A stretch of 6,319 nucleotides of DNA from Pelagibius sp041565695 (GTDB lineage: Bacteria > Pseudomonadota > Alphaproteobacteria > Kiloniellales > Kiloniellaceae), in the NCBI GenBank assembly GCA_041565695.1, contig JBFGUI010000223.1:1-6319 (forward strand), given 5' to 3'. A program made the translations under genes and the position numbers. Within the stretch, counting starts at the first letter, position 1. Each line of letters opens with the position of its first letter. Below the pieces are notes generated by a model. It saw only the letters and a list, made by a program, of their open reading frames with translations. It ran no database searches and was not told where the DNA came from. This document shows, one piece after another, positions 1-6,035 of this stretch.

Positions 1-291
1 GAAGACGTCACCGTCTTTCGGCTGCAGGACGATCAGGATGTTGTCGTCCTTGGTGTAGACCTGCTGCAGCGACTCGAAGGCCTGAAGCTGCGGGTTCTCC
101 TCGCTGAAGAACACCCGGTAGTCGGTCGAAAAGCCGAGCAGGCGCCCGCCGGTGGCCAGGCCGAGCGCCGCGACCAGGCAGGCCAGCAGGACCAGCCAGC
201 GCCAGCGGATGATCCAGGCGGCATAGGCCGTCACCCAAGGATCCCGTGTCCCCTTTGCGGGCGGGCTGGGTTTCGGCTGTGGGTTGGTCAT
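1..291 (-). CDS. RND/MMPL-family transporter, N-terminal part (cut by the window edge)
   Basis: The reading frame is open from an ATG at 289-291 to the left edge, giving 97 codons with no stop. Residues 1-20 are a polar, proline-rich cytoplasmic tail. Residues 27-50 are a hydrophobic segment preceded by R29, R31 and W32, as expected for the first transmembrane helix. After it comes FSTDYRVFFSEENPQLQAFE (54-73), then a segment with YTKDDN and QPKDGDVF. This matches the start of the first periplasmic domain in RND-superfamily exporters of the MMPL/hopanoid-exporter-like type, which have about 750-900 residues and work as proton-driven permeases in the inner membrane. A Shine-Dalgarno sequence lies 7 bases before the ATG. 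The gene follows the demethylase gene on the same strand after a 216-base gap, so it probably has its own promoter. The substrate is unknown. The family call is fairly sure; the subfamily is not. Confidence 0.82.
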   Translation of the reverse strand, partial: MTNPQPKPSPPAKGTRDPWVTAYAAWIIRWRWLVLLACLVAALGLATGGRLLGFSTDYRVFFSEENPQLQAFESLQQVYTKDDNILIVLQPKDGDVF

Positions 292-507
292 GCAATGGTC
301 CCCTGGCAGCCACCGGAGGAGGCGCCCCTCCCACTACACCTGGAAGCGGCTTCGAATCAGCGGCGAGTTCGCGTTCTCGGGGCGACAAGCTGTCGTCCCA
401 AGATCGCCGCGAAACATAGCGCCATTATGGTTAACAGGCTACTTACGAGCGTGGCGGCGCACCGGTTCGGCGACAGAAATGGGAAGAGAAAATATTCCCC
501 TCATCCA
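292..507 (-). promoter_or_regulatory. Noncoding leader/promoter region before the RND transporter gene
   Basis: These 216 bases hold no convincing gene and contain an AT-richer patch (about 414-435 and 476-500). On the minus strand there is TTAACCAT (427-434), which resembles a CtrA half-site of alphaproteobacteria, overlapping CATAAT (424-429), a 5-of-6 match to a -10 element, though no good -35 element lies 16-18 bases upstream. A 5-base stem with a 4-base loop (318-331, GGAGG/CCTCC) lies in the presumed leader. GGGAA (481-485) and TTCCC (495-499) could form a weak hairpin just after the demethylase gene, without a convincing U-tract. The region probably carries the promoter of the RND gene, but no element is proven. 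Confidence 0.35.
299..304 (-). promoter_or_regulatory. Ribosome binding site of the RND transporter gene
   Basis: On the minus strand AGGGGA lies 7 bases upstream of the ATG at 289-291. This supports that start for a gene whose other end is outside the window. Confidence 0.6.
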
Positions 508-1611
508 TCAGAGAAACGGGAGTTCACGGAGGATGCCGCTTTGCGTCGTCCCGTCCATGGCCACCGTGACCTCGTCGCCGGCCGCAAGCCCGGTGGAGAC
601 CAGCGCGAAGCCGATGTTCTGTTCCAGGCGGTAGGACCAGGTGCGGTTGGTCATGTCGCCGACCTTGACCCCGTCGGCCAGGATGTCGAACCAGCGGAAG
701 GACGGCCCCAGCGGCGCGCCATCCTCCAGCACGACGCCCAGCTGGTGGCGCTGCGGCCCCGCCGCGGCGGTGCGCCGCAGCGCCGCGATGCCGACCACGT
801 CGTCGGGCACGTCGAGATCGACATAGCGGCCGAGCCGCACCTCGAAGGGACTGGTGCGCTCGTCGGTATCGCCGCCGTAGGACAGCAGCCCGCTTTCCAC
901 CCGCTCCGTGAGGTTCGGATAGCCGGGCCCGATGCCCAAGGGGCGGCCCGCCTCCTTGACGAGGTTCCACAGCGCCGCGCCCTTGCTGCCGTCCATCAGG
1001 TAGATCTCGAAGCCGCCCTGCTTGGACCAGCCCGAGCGGGCGACGGCGACGGGAATGCCCTCGATTTCGGTCTCGCGGAACCAGAAGTATTTCAGCTCGC
1101 GCACCCAGTCGCCGAACACCGCGGCGACGACGTCCTCCGCCTTGGGCCCCTGGACCGCCAGGGGCGAGACGTCGGGCTCGCCGACCGCGACATCGAGCCC
1201 GCGCTCGGCGGCGACGGCCCTGGCCCAGAACCAGATGTTGCTGTCGGCGATGGAGAGCCAGTACCGGTCCTCGGCCAGCTTCAGCAGGATCGGATCGTTG
1301 ATCAGCACGCCCTGGTGATTGCACAGCGCCACGTACTTGCCCTGGCCGATGCGGCACTTCGAGAGATCGCGCGGCGAGAGGATCTGCGCCAGCCTGCCGG
1401 CGTCGGGCCCGGTCAGCTCGACCTGCCGCTCGCAGGCCACGTCCCACAGCGAGGCCCCCTTGATGATGCGCCAGTACTCCGCCTCCGGATCGCCGTAGCC
1501 GGTCGGCATGAGCATATTGTTATAAGTGGTGAAGGAGGTCACACCCTCGGCCACCGTGGACTCGAAGAAGGGCGACGGACGCAGCCGCGCCGACGGAGAG
1601 ATGCCGAACAA
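508..1611 (-). CDS. GcvT-fold folate-dependent demethylase, DmdA-like
   Basis: This 367-residue protein has a GcvT-type folate-binding domain (about 28-275) and a C-terminal barrel domain (about 286-365). Family features are WDVACERQVELTGPDA (56-71), TPRD-like SPRDLSK (79-85), GVLINDP (101-107), LQGPK-like VQGPK (153-157), ARSGWSKQGGFEIYL (191-205) and GPGYPNLTERVESGLLSYGGD (within 228-248). As far as memory allows, the RLR-x-x-PF opening, YNNMLMP (30-36), the SKQGGFEIY block and IGPGYPNL-ER resemble DMSP demethylase DmdA more than glycine-cleavage GcvT, and the classical GcvT Asp-Asp pair reads Asn-Asp (105-106). Such enzymes move a methyl group from the substrate to tetrahydrofolate in the cytoplasm. 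No gcvH or gcvP lies nearby, which also argues against glycine cleavage. The start is TTG at 1609-1611, backed by a good ribosome binding site and by the family-like N-terminus. It lies 48 bases after the acyl-CoA ligase gene and is probably cotranscribed. Relatives with other methylated substrates (betaines, sarcosine) cannot be excluded, so no gene symbol is given. Confidence 0.8.
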   Translation of the reverse strand: MFGISPSARLRPSPFFESTVAEGVTSFTTYNNMLMPTGYGDPEAEYWRIIKGASLWDVACERQVELTGPDAGRLAQILSPRDLSKCRIGQGKYVALCNHQGVLINDPILLKLAEDRYWLSIADSNIWFWARAVAAERGLDVAVGEPDVSPLAVQGPKAEDVVAAVFGDWVRELKYFWFRETEIEGIPVAVARSGWSKQGGFEIYLMDGSKGAALWNLVKEAGRPLGIGPGYPNLTERVESGLLSYGGDTDERTSPFEVRLGRYVDLDVPDDVVGIAALRRTAAAGPQRHQLGVVLEDGAPLGPSFRWFDILADGVKVGDMTNRTWSYRLEQNIGFALVSTGLAAGDEVTVAMDGTTQSGILRELPFL

Positions 1612-1620
1612 GATGTCAGG

Positions 1621-1630
1621 TCCTTCCTCT
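1621..1630 (-). promoter_or_regulatory. Ribosome binding site that fixes a TTG start
   Basis: On the minus strand AGAGGAAGGA ends 9 bases upstream of TTG at 1609-1611. There is no in-frame ATG or GTG between the upstream stop (1660-1662) and this TTG, so the site decides the start of the DmdA-like gene. It lies in the 48-base gap after the ligase gene, which shows no terminator. Confidence 0.6.
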
Positions 1631-1659
1631 GCTGGACTTCGCTGGAACGGGGAGAGGGT

Positions 1660-3279
1660 TCATTGCGCCGCCAGGGTGCTGCGCAGCGCCTTCTTGTCGA
1701 GCTTGCCGACGCTGGTCTTGGGCAGGCCCGCGACGAAGACCACCCGCTCCGGCGCGGCCCATTTCGACAGCCGCCCCTGCGCGATGCTGTCGTCGATCCT
1801 GGCGCGGATGCCGGCCTCGACCGGAGGGTGTTCAGCGCCGGCCGCCGCCACCACGACGAGACAGGGCCGCTCGCCCCACTTCTCGTCGGGCAGCCCGACG
1901 GCCGCCACCTCGGCGACGCCCTCCACCAGGCTGGCGATGCTCTCCAGGTCGAGCGAGGAGATCCACTCGCCGCCCGACTTGATGACGTCCTTGATGCGGT
2001 CGGTGATCCTGAGGGTGCCGCCGGAGTCGATGTGTCCGACATCGCCGGTGTGCAGATAGCCGCCGCGCCACAGCGCCGCGCTGCCCGCGGGGTCCTTGAC
2101 ATAGCCCTGCGTCAGCCAGGGGGCGCGGACCACCACCTCGCCGGCGGTCGCGCCGTCGTGCGGCAGGTCCCGCATCTCGGCGTCGACCACGCGCAGCTCG
2201 ACCAGCGGCGCCGCCTTGCCGGCGGGGATCCGAACGCTGGCCGTCGCGCCCTCGGCCTGCGAGGCGGCCATGTCGGCGGCGGTCAGGAAGGGGCAGGTCT
2301 CCGACAAGCCGTAGGCGGCATGGACATCGATGCCGCGGGCCAGGGCCGCCTCGGCCAGCCCCTGCGGCAGGGCCGAGCCGCCGATGATCACCTTCCAGCG
2401 GGTGAGGTCCGTGGCCGCAGCCTCCGGCGCGTTCAGCAGCATGCCGAGAATGGTCGGCACGCAGTGCGAGAAGGTGACGCCGTGCTCGGCGATCAGGCGC
2501 AGCAGCCTGGCCGGCTCGTAGCGCCCCGGATAGACCTGCTTCAGACCGAGCAGCGTCGCCACGTAGGGAAAGCCCCAGCCGTGGACGTGGAACAGCGGCG
2601 TGATCGGCATGTAGACGTCGCCGCGGTGCACGCCGCCCTGGCCGGGCACCGGCCCCAGACCGGCGGCCACGCCGAGCGAGTGCAGCACCAGCTGGCGGTG
2701 CGAATAGCTGACGCCCTTCGGGTCGCCGGTGGTCCCGGTGGTGTAGAACAGCGTTGCGCGGGTGTTCTCGTCGAAGTCCGCGAAGGCGAAGTCAGGCGCG
2801 GCGGCGGCGAGCAGCGCCTCGTATTCGCCGGCGAAGTCCAGCCCGGCCGGCGCCTCTGCGGCGCGGTCCTGCAGCAGGACGAGCCGCAGCGGGCGCGTGA
2901 TCCGCGGCAGGATCTGCGCCAGCAGCGGCGCGAAATCCTCGTGCACCAGGATGACGTCGTCCTCGGCATGATTGATGGTGTAGAGGATCTGCTCCGGCGA
3001 GAGCCGCACGTTCACCGTGTGCAGCGTCGCCCCGATCATCGGCACGGCGAAGAAGCACTCGAAATAGCGGTGGCTGTCCCAGTCCATCACCGCCACCACG
3101 CTGCCCTGCCCCAGGCCGAGGCCGGTGAGCGCGCCGGCCAAGCGCCCGATGCGGCCCATGAAATCGCGGTAGGAGTAGCGGCTGACGTCGGCGTGGACGA
3201 TGACCTGCTCCGGCGCGTTGGCGAGCGGCGTGTGCAGCAGGTGCCGGATCAGCAGAGGGTATGGATAGGCCTGCGTCAT
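1660..3279 (-). CDS. Acyl-CoA ligase of the AlkK/DmdB medium-chain type
   Basis: This 539-residue adenylate-forming enzyme activates a carboxylic acid with ATP and joins it to coenzyme A in the cytoplasm. All core motifs of the ANL superfamily are intact: the phosphate loop FYTTGTTGDPKG (178-189), FHVHGWG (230-236), IIGGSALP (298-305), YGLSETCP (323-330), TGDVGHID (411-418), the hinge DRIKDVIKSGGEWIS (427-441) and the C-terminal PKTSVGKLDKK (520-530), where K526 is the expected catalytic lysine. The length (about 540) and SGGEWISSLDLE fit medium/long-chain ligases such as AlkK and the methylmercaptopropionate-CoA ligase DmdB. The substrate cannot be read from the sequence. The ATG at 3277-3279 begins the family-like PYPLLIRHLL segment; only a weak GAGG lies upstream. 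It is the first gene of the probable operon with the DmdA-like gene and is divergent from the LysR gene, which may control it. The class is sure; the DmdB role is inferred from the neighbour. Confidence 0.88.
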   Translation of the reverse strand: MTQAYPYPLLIRHLLHTPLANAPEQVIVHADVSRYSYRDFMGRIGRLAGALTGLGLGQGSVVAVMDWDSHRYFECFFAVPMIGATLHTVNVRLSPEQILYTINHAEDDVILVHEDFAPLLAQILPRITRPLRLVLLQDRAAEAPAGLDFAGEYEALLAAAAPDFAFADFDENTRATLFYTTGTTGDPKGVSYSHRQLVLHSLGVAAGLGPVPGQGGVHRGDVYMPITPLFHVHGWGFPYVATLLGLKQVYPGRYEPARLLRLIAEHGVTFSHCVPTILGMLLNAPEAAATDLTRWKVIIGGSALPQGLAEAALARGIDVHAAYGLSETCPFLTAADMAASQAEGATASVRIPAGKAAPLVELRVVDAEMRDLPHDGATAGEVVVRAPWLTQGYVKDPAGSAALWRGGYLHTGDVGHIDSGGTLRITDRIKDVIKSGGEWISSLDLESIASLVEGVAEVAAVGLPDEKWGERPCLVVVAAAGAEHPPVEAGIRARIDDSIAQGRLSKWAAPERVVFVAGLPKTSVGKLDKKALRSTLAAQ

Positions 3280-3414
3280 GACGCCGTGGAGCCTCGCCGC
3301 CGAAGGGACCCGCCGGCCCGAACGCCCGCGGTATCGGGCCAGTCTGCCCCCGCCGCCCGGCGCCCGGCAATTGACGAATTCGCCCGCTGAGCCCGACGAA
3401 AACGGGGGATTCCC

Positions 3415-3431
3415 GGCGGCGCGGCGCCGCC
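3415..3431. repeat. Perfect 7-base inverted repeat, all G/C
   Basis: GGCGGCG (3415-3421) and CGCCGCC (3425-3431) are separated by the three bases CGG and can form a stable hairpin. It lies within the divergent control region and has no U-tract, so it is not a standard terminator. It may be an operator or only a result of high GC content. Confidence 0.4.
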
Positions 3432-3444
3432 GCCTCGACGGCGA

Positions 3445-3474
3445 TTGACGACCGGCCGGCCGGCGCGGTAGGGG
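3445..3474 (+). promoter_or_regulatory. Candidate promoter of the LysR gene
   Basis: TTGACG (3445-3450) is a 5-of-6 match to a sigma-70 type -35 element. After 18 bases comes TAGGGG (3469-3474), a poor -10 element. Transcription would begin near 3481, just before the LysR start. The spacer contains the CCGG palindrome, so a protein bound there would block the promoter. The weak -10 makes this tentative. Confidence 0.3.
3452..3463. repeat. Perfect 12-base palindrome of three CCGG units
   Basis: CCGGCCGGCCGG reads the same on both strands. It sits about 32 bases before the first LysR ATG, inside the spacer of the candidate promoter. It may be a regulator site; chance in GC-rich DNA is also possible. 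Confidence 0.4.
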
Positions 3475-3494
3475 GAAATGCCGCTTTTTCTGTT

Positions 3495-4400
3495 ATGGCC
3501 GGGTTTGACATGGTGCACCGCTTTCCCCCCCTGCCCTGGCTGCGGGCCTTCGAGGCCTCGGCGCGTCATCTGAGCTTCACCCACGCCGCGGCCGAGCTCA
3601 ACCTGACGCAGGCGGCAGTCAGCAAGCAGGTGAAGCTGCTCGAGCAGCACCTGCGCGAGCCGCTGTTCCACCGCAAGCCGCGCAGCCTGGTCCTCACCAA
3701 GATCGGCGCCGCCTACCTGCCCAAGGTGCGCGACGCCTTCGAGCGCCTCAGCGAGGGCACCGAGGAGACCTTCGGCAACCGCCGCTCGGAGGTGCTGACC
3801 GTGCGGGCGACGGTGGGCTTTTCCGTCAACTGGGTCGCGCCGCGCCTGCCGCGCTTCTTCGAACAGTACCCGAAGACGCCGGTGCGGCTGGTCTCCAGCG
3901 TCTGGGGCGAGGAGTTCGACAAGGAGCGCTTCGACCTGGACATCCGCTACGGCAGCGGCAGGTGGCCCGGCTTCCGCTCCGACCAGCTGACCTGGGAGAA
4001 GCTGGAGCCGCTCTGCGCGCCGGCGCTGTGCGCCGCGCTGAAGACGCCGGCCGAACTGCAGCACCAGCGCCTGCTGCACGTGCTGGGCTACGAGGAAGGC
4101 TGGGCCACCTGGCTGAAAGCTGCCAGGGTCACCCAGGTCAACGCCGGCGAGGGCATCCAGTTCGATTCCTCGCTGCTCGCCTTCGAGGTCGCCGCCTGCG
4201 GCGGCGGCGTGGCGCTGGGACGGACCTCCATGTCGGCCCTGGAGATCGCGGCGGGCCGCCTGGTCAGGCCCTTCGATCTCGCGGTGCCGATCCGAGAGGC
4301 CTTTCACATGATCGCGCCGGCCGACGGCTCGGAGCATCCCGACGCCGCGGTGTTCCGCGACTGGATCCTGGCCGAGGCCGCGGCCGCCCGCGACGCCTAG
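3495..4400 (+). CDS. LysR-family transcriptional regulator, GcvA-like
   Basis: This 301-residue protein has an N-terminal winged helix-turn-helix (about 11-70), with the LysR pattern LRAFEASARHLSFTHAAAEL (16-35) and then NLTQAAVSKQVKLLE (36-50), and a periplasmic-binding-protein-like effector domain (about 100-297). PPLPWLRAFEAAARHLSF-type openings are typical of the GcvA subgroup, which includes regulators of glycine cleavage and beta-lactamase genes. The ATG at 3495 gives five extra residues compared with ATG 3510, which starts MVHRFPPL as most GcvA-like proteins do; neither start has a well-placed ribosome binding site, since AGGGGGA (3470-3476) is 18 bases before the first. The gene is divergent from the acyl-CoA ligase and so probably controls the ligase and DmdA-like genes and itself. 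The effector is unknown. Its stop overlaps that of the converging ABC gene. Confidence 0.9.
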   Translation: MAGFDMVHRFPPLPWLRAFEASARHLSFTHAAAELNLTQAAVSKQVKLLEQHLREPLFHRKPRSLVLTKIGAAYLPKVRDAFERLSEGTEETFGNRRSEVLTVRATVGFSVNWVAPRLPRFFEQYPKTPVRLVSSVWGEEFDKERFDLDIRYGSGRWPGFRSDQLTWEKLEPLCAPALCAALKTPAELQHQRLLHVLGYEEGWATWLKAARVTQVNAGEGIQFDSSLLAFEVAACGGGVALGRTSMSALEIAAGRLVRPFDLAVPIREAFHMIAPADGSEHPDAAVFRDWILAEAAAARDA

Positions 4401-6031
4401 GCGCCGGCGCGCTGCGCCAGCAGGCGGGTCAGCCAGTCGGGGTCCATCTCCGGCACCGAGGACAGCAGCAGCTCGGTGTAGGGATCGTGCGGCGGGCGGA
4501 ACATCTCCGACTTGCCGCCCTTCTCCACCACCTTGCCGTCCTTCATGACGACCACCTCGTCGGCGATGGCACGCACTGTGGCCAGGTCGTGGGTGATGAA
4601 CATGTAAGCCAGGTCGAACTCGCTCTGCAGCCGGTCGAGCAGCTTCAGGATCCCCTCGGCGACCAGCTGGTCGAGCGCCGAGGTGACCTCGTCGCAGATG
4701 ATGAACTGCGGCTCGGCGGCCAGCGCCCGGGCGATGCCGATACGCTGCTTCTGGCCGCCGGACAGCTCCGAGGGCAGGCGGTCGATGAACTGGTCGGGCT
4801 CCAGCTCGATGAGCCGCAGCAGCTCGCGGATGCGCTCGCGCAGCTTCCCGCCGCGCAGGCCGAGGTAGAACTCCACCGGCCGGCCGATGATCTCGCGGAT
4901 CCGGTGCTTGGGATTGAGCGCAGTATCCGCCATCTGGTAGATCATCTGGGCCTGGCGCAGCTGATCCTTGCTGCGGCTACGGTAGTCCGGCGGCAGGGTC
5001 TTGCCGTCGAACTGCACCTCGCCCTCGAGCGGCGGCAGCAGACCGGTGATGACGCGCGCCGCCGTCGACTTGCCGCTGCCCGACTCGCCGACCACCGCGA
5101 CGGTGCGCCGCTTGTGGATCTCGAAGCTGACGTCGTGCAGCACCGGGAACTTGCCGTAGGCCGCGGTGACCCCGCGCACGGCGACCACCGGCACCTCGCC
5201 GGTCGGCGCCGGCGGCTGCTCCGGCCGCTGGTAGCTGCGCACCGCCCAGAGCGACTTGGTGTAGTCCTCGCGCGGTGCGGCCAGCATGGTGCGGGTATCT
5301 GCCTCCTCGACCTCCTCGCCGCGCAGCAGCACCTTGATGTGGTCGGCCATCTGCGCCACCACGGCCAGGTCGTGGGTGATGTAGATCGCCGCCGTGTCGA
5401 ACTGCTCGACGATGTCGCGGATCGCCGAGAGCACCTCGATCTGGGTGGTAACGTCCAGCGCCGTGGTCGGCTCGTCGAAAATGATCAGGTCGGGGCGACA
5501 GGCCATGGCCATGGCGGTCATGGCGCGCTGCAGCTGCCCGCCGGAGACCTGGTGGGGATAGCGGAAGCCGATGTCCTGCGGGTTGGGCAGGCGCATGCGG
5601 CGGTAGAGCTCCACCGCGTCGCGCTCGGCTTCGGCCCGCGACATGACGTGGTGCTGCACCGGTGCCTCGCAGTACTGGTCCATCAGCCGGTGCGCCGGAT
5701 TGAAACTCGCCGCGGCCGACTGCGCGACATAGGCGATCCGCCGGCCGCGCAGGGAGCGGCGCTCGGATTCCGGCGCCTTCCGCAGGTCGATGCCGTCGAA
5801 GTCGATGGTGCCGCCGGTGATGCGGCAGCCGTCGCGCGTAAAGCCCATGGCCGCCAGCCCCACCGTCGACTTGCCCGCGCCGGATTCGCCGATCAGCCCC
5901 AGCACCTCGCCGCGGCGCAGGGTCAGGTCGACGCCCTTGACGATCTCGGTCCAGGTCTCGTCGGCGCGTCCCTCGATGCGCAGGTCGCGGATCGTCAGCA
6001 GGACCGGTTTCTCATTGGCGCTGTCGTTCAT
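4397..6031 (-). CDS. Double-ATPase component of a Dpp/Opp-type ABC importer
   Basis: This 544-residue protein fuses two ATP-binding domains of the OppD/DppD and OppF/DppF kinds, which power import of peptides, nickel, opines or related solutes at the inner membrane. Domain 1 (about 11-270) has Walker A GESGAGKST (48-56), Q-loop Q104, signature VSGGQ (162-166), Walker B LIIFDEP (182-188) with E187, and H220. Domain 2 (about 282-530) has GESGSGKST (315-323), Q366, LSGGQ (423-427), FIICDEV (443-449) with E448, and H481. Both sites therefore look catalytically complete. NPAHRL (111-116) and NPKHRI (373-378) after the Q-loops and the PHDPYTELLL tail (514-523) are typical of this family. ATG at 6029-6031 lies 4 bases after the permease stop and has AAGGA 8 bases upstream, so translation is probably coupled to the permease. 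Binding-protein and other permease genes are presumably beyond the right edge. The substrate cannot be told. Confidence 0.93.
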   Translation of the reverse strand: MNDSANEKPVLLTIRDLRIEGRADETWTEIVKGVDLTLRRGEVLGLIGESGAGKSTVGLAAMGFTRDGCRITGGTIDFDGIDLRKAPESERRSLRGRRIAYVAQSAAASFNPAHRLMDQYCEAPVQHHVMSRAEAERDAVELYRRMRLPNPQDIGFRYPHQVSGGQLQRAMTAMAMACRPDLIIFDEPTTALDVTTQIEVLSAIRDIVEQFDTAAIYITHDLAVVAQMADHIKVLLRGEEVEEADTRTMLAAPREDYTKSLWAVRSYQRPEQPPAPTGEVPVVAVRGVTAAYGKFPVLHDVSFEIHKRRTVAVVGESGSGKSTAARVITGLLPPLEGEVQFDGKTLPPDYRSRSKDQLRQAQMIYQMADTALNPKHRIREIIGRPVEFYLGLRGGKLRERIRELLRLIELEPDQFIDRLPSELSGGQKQRIGIARALAAEPQFIICDEVTSALDQLVAEGILKLLDRLQSEFDLAYMFITHDLATVRAIADEVVVMKDGKVVEKGGKSEMFRPPHDPYTELLLSSVPEMDPDWLTRLLAQRAGA

Positions 6032-6035
6032 AGCG

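Larger units (their letters stand above)
3280..3494. promoter_or_regulatory. Divergent control region between ligase and LysR genes
   Basis: LysR-type regulators commonly bind between their own gene and a divergent target, so this 215-base region is the likely operator. It is very GC-rich at both ends. It holds ATTGACGA twice in the same orientation (3370-3377 and 3444-3451), 74 bases apart or close to seven helical turns; AATT-GACG-AATT (3369-3380); a perfect 7-base hairpin (3415-3431); and the palindrome 3452-3463. No clear -10/-35 pair was found on the minus strand for the ligase; TTGCCG followed after 18 bases by CAGACT is the best weak candidate. No gene was recognised here. Confidence 0.5.

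Noticed and set aside
8..388. Minus-strand open frame of 126 codons at the left end
   Set aside because: Arg/Pro/Gly-rich without a domain; the overlapping frame from ATG 291 encodes a clear RND N-terminus with a ribosome binding site.
481..499. GGGAA/TTCCC hairpin after the demethylase gene as a terminator
   Set aside because: The stem is only 5 bases, the loop 9 bases, and the following bases (ATTTCT) are too poor a U-tract.
508..1611. Reading this gene as glycine-cleavage gcvT
   Set aside because: The Asp-Asp pair of GcvT reads Asn-Asp here, several blocks resemble DmdA, and no gcvH or gcvP accompanies it.
295..3390. Plus-strand open frame of 1031 codons opposite the demethylase and ligase genes
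   Set aside because: It is antisense to two genes with complete family motifs, is rich in Arg, Gly, Ala, Asp and His with no recognisable domain, and is explained by third-position G/C bias removing stops on the other strand.
3276..4337. Minus-strand open frame of 353 codons opposite the LysR gene
   Set aside because: No family features, and the plus strand encodes an intact LysR protein over the same bases.
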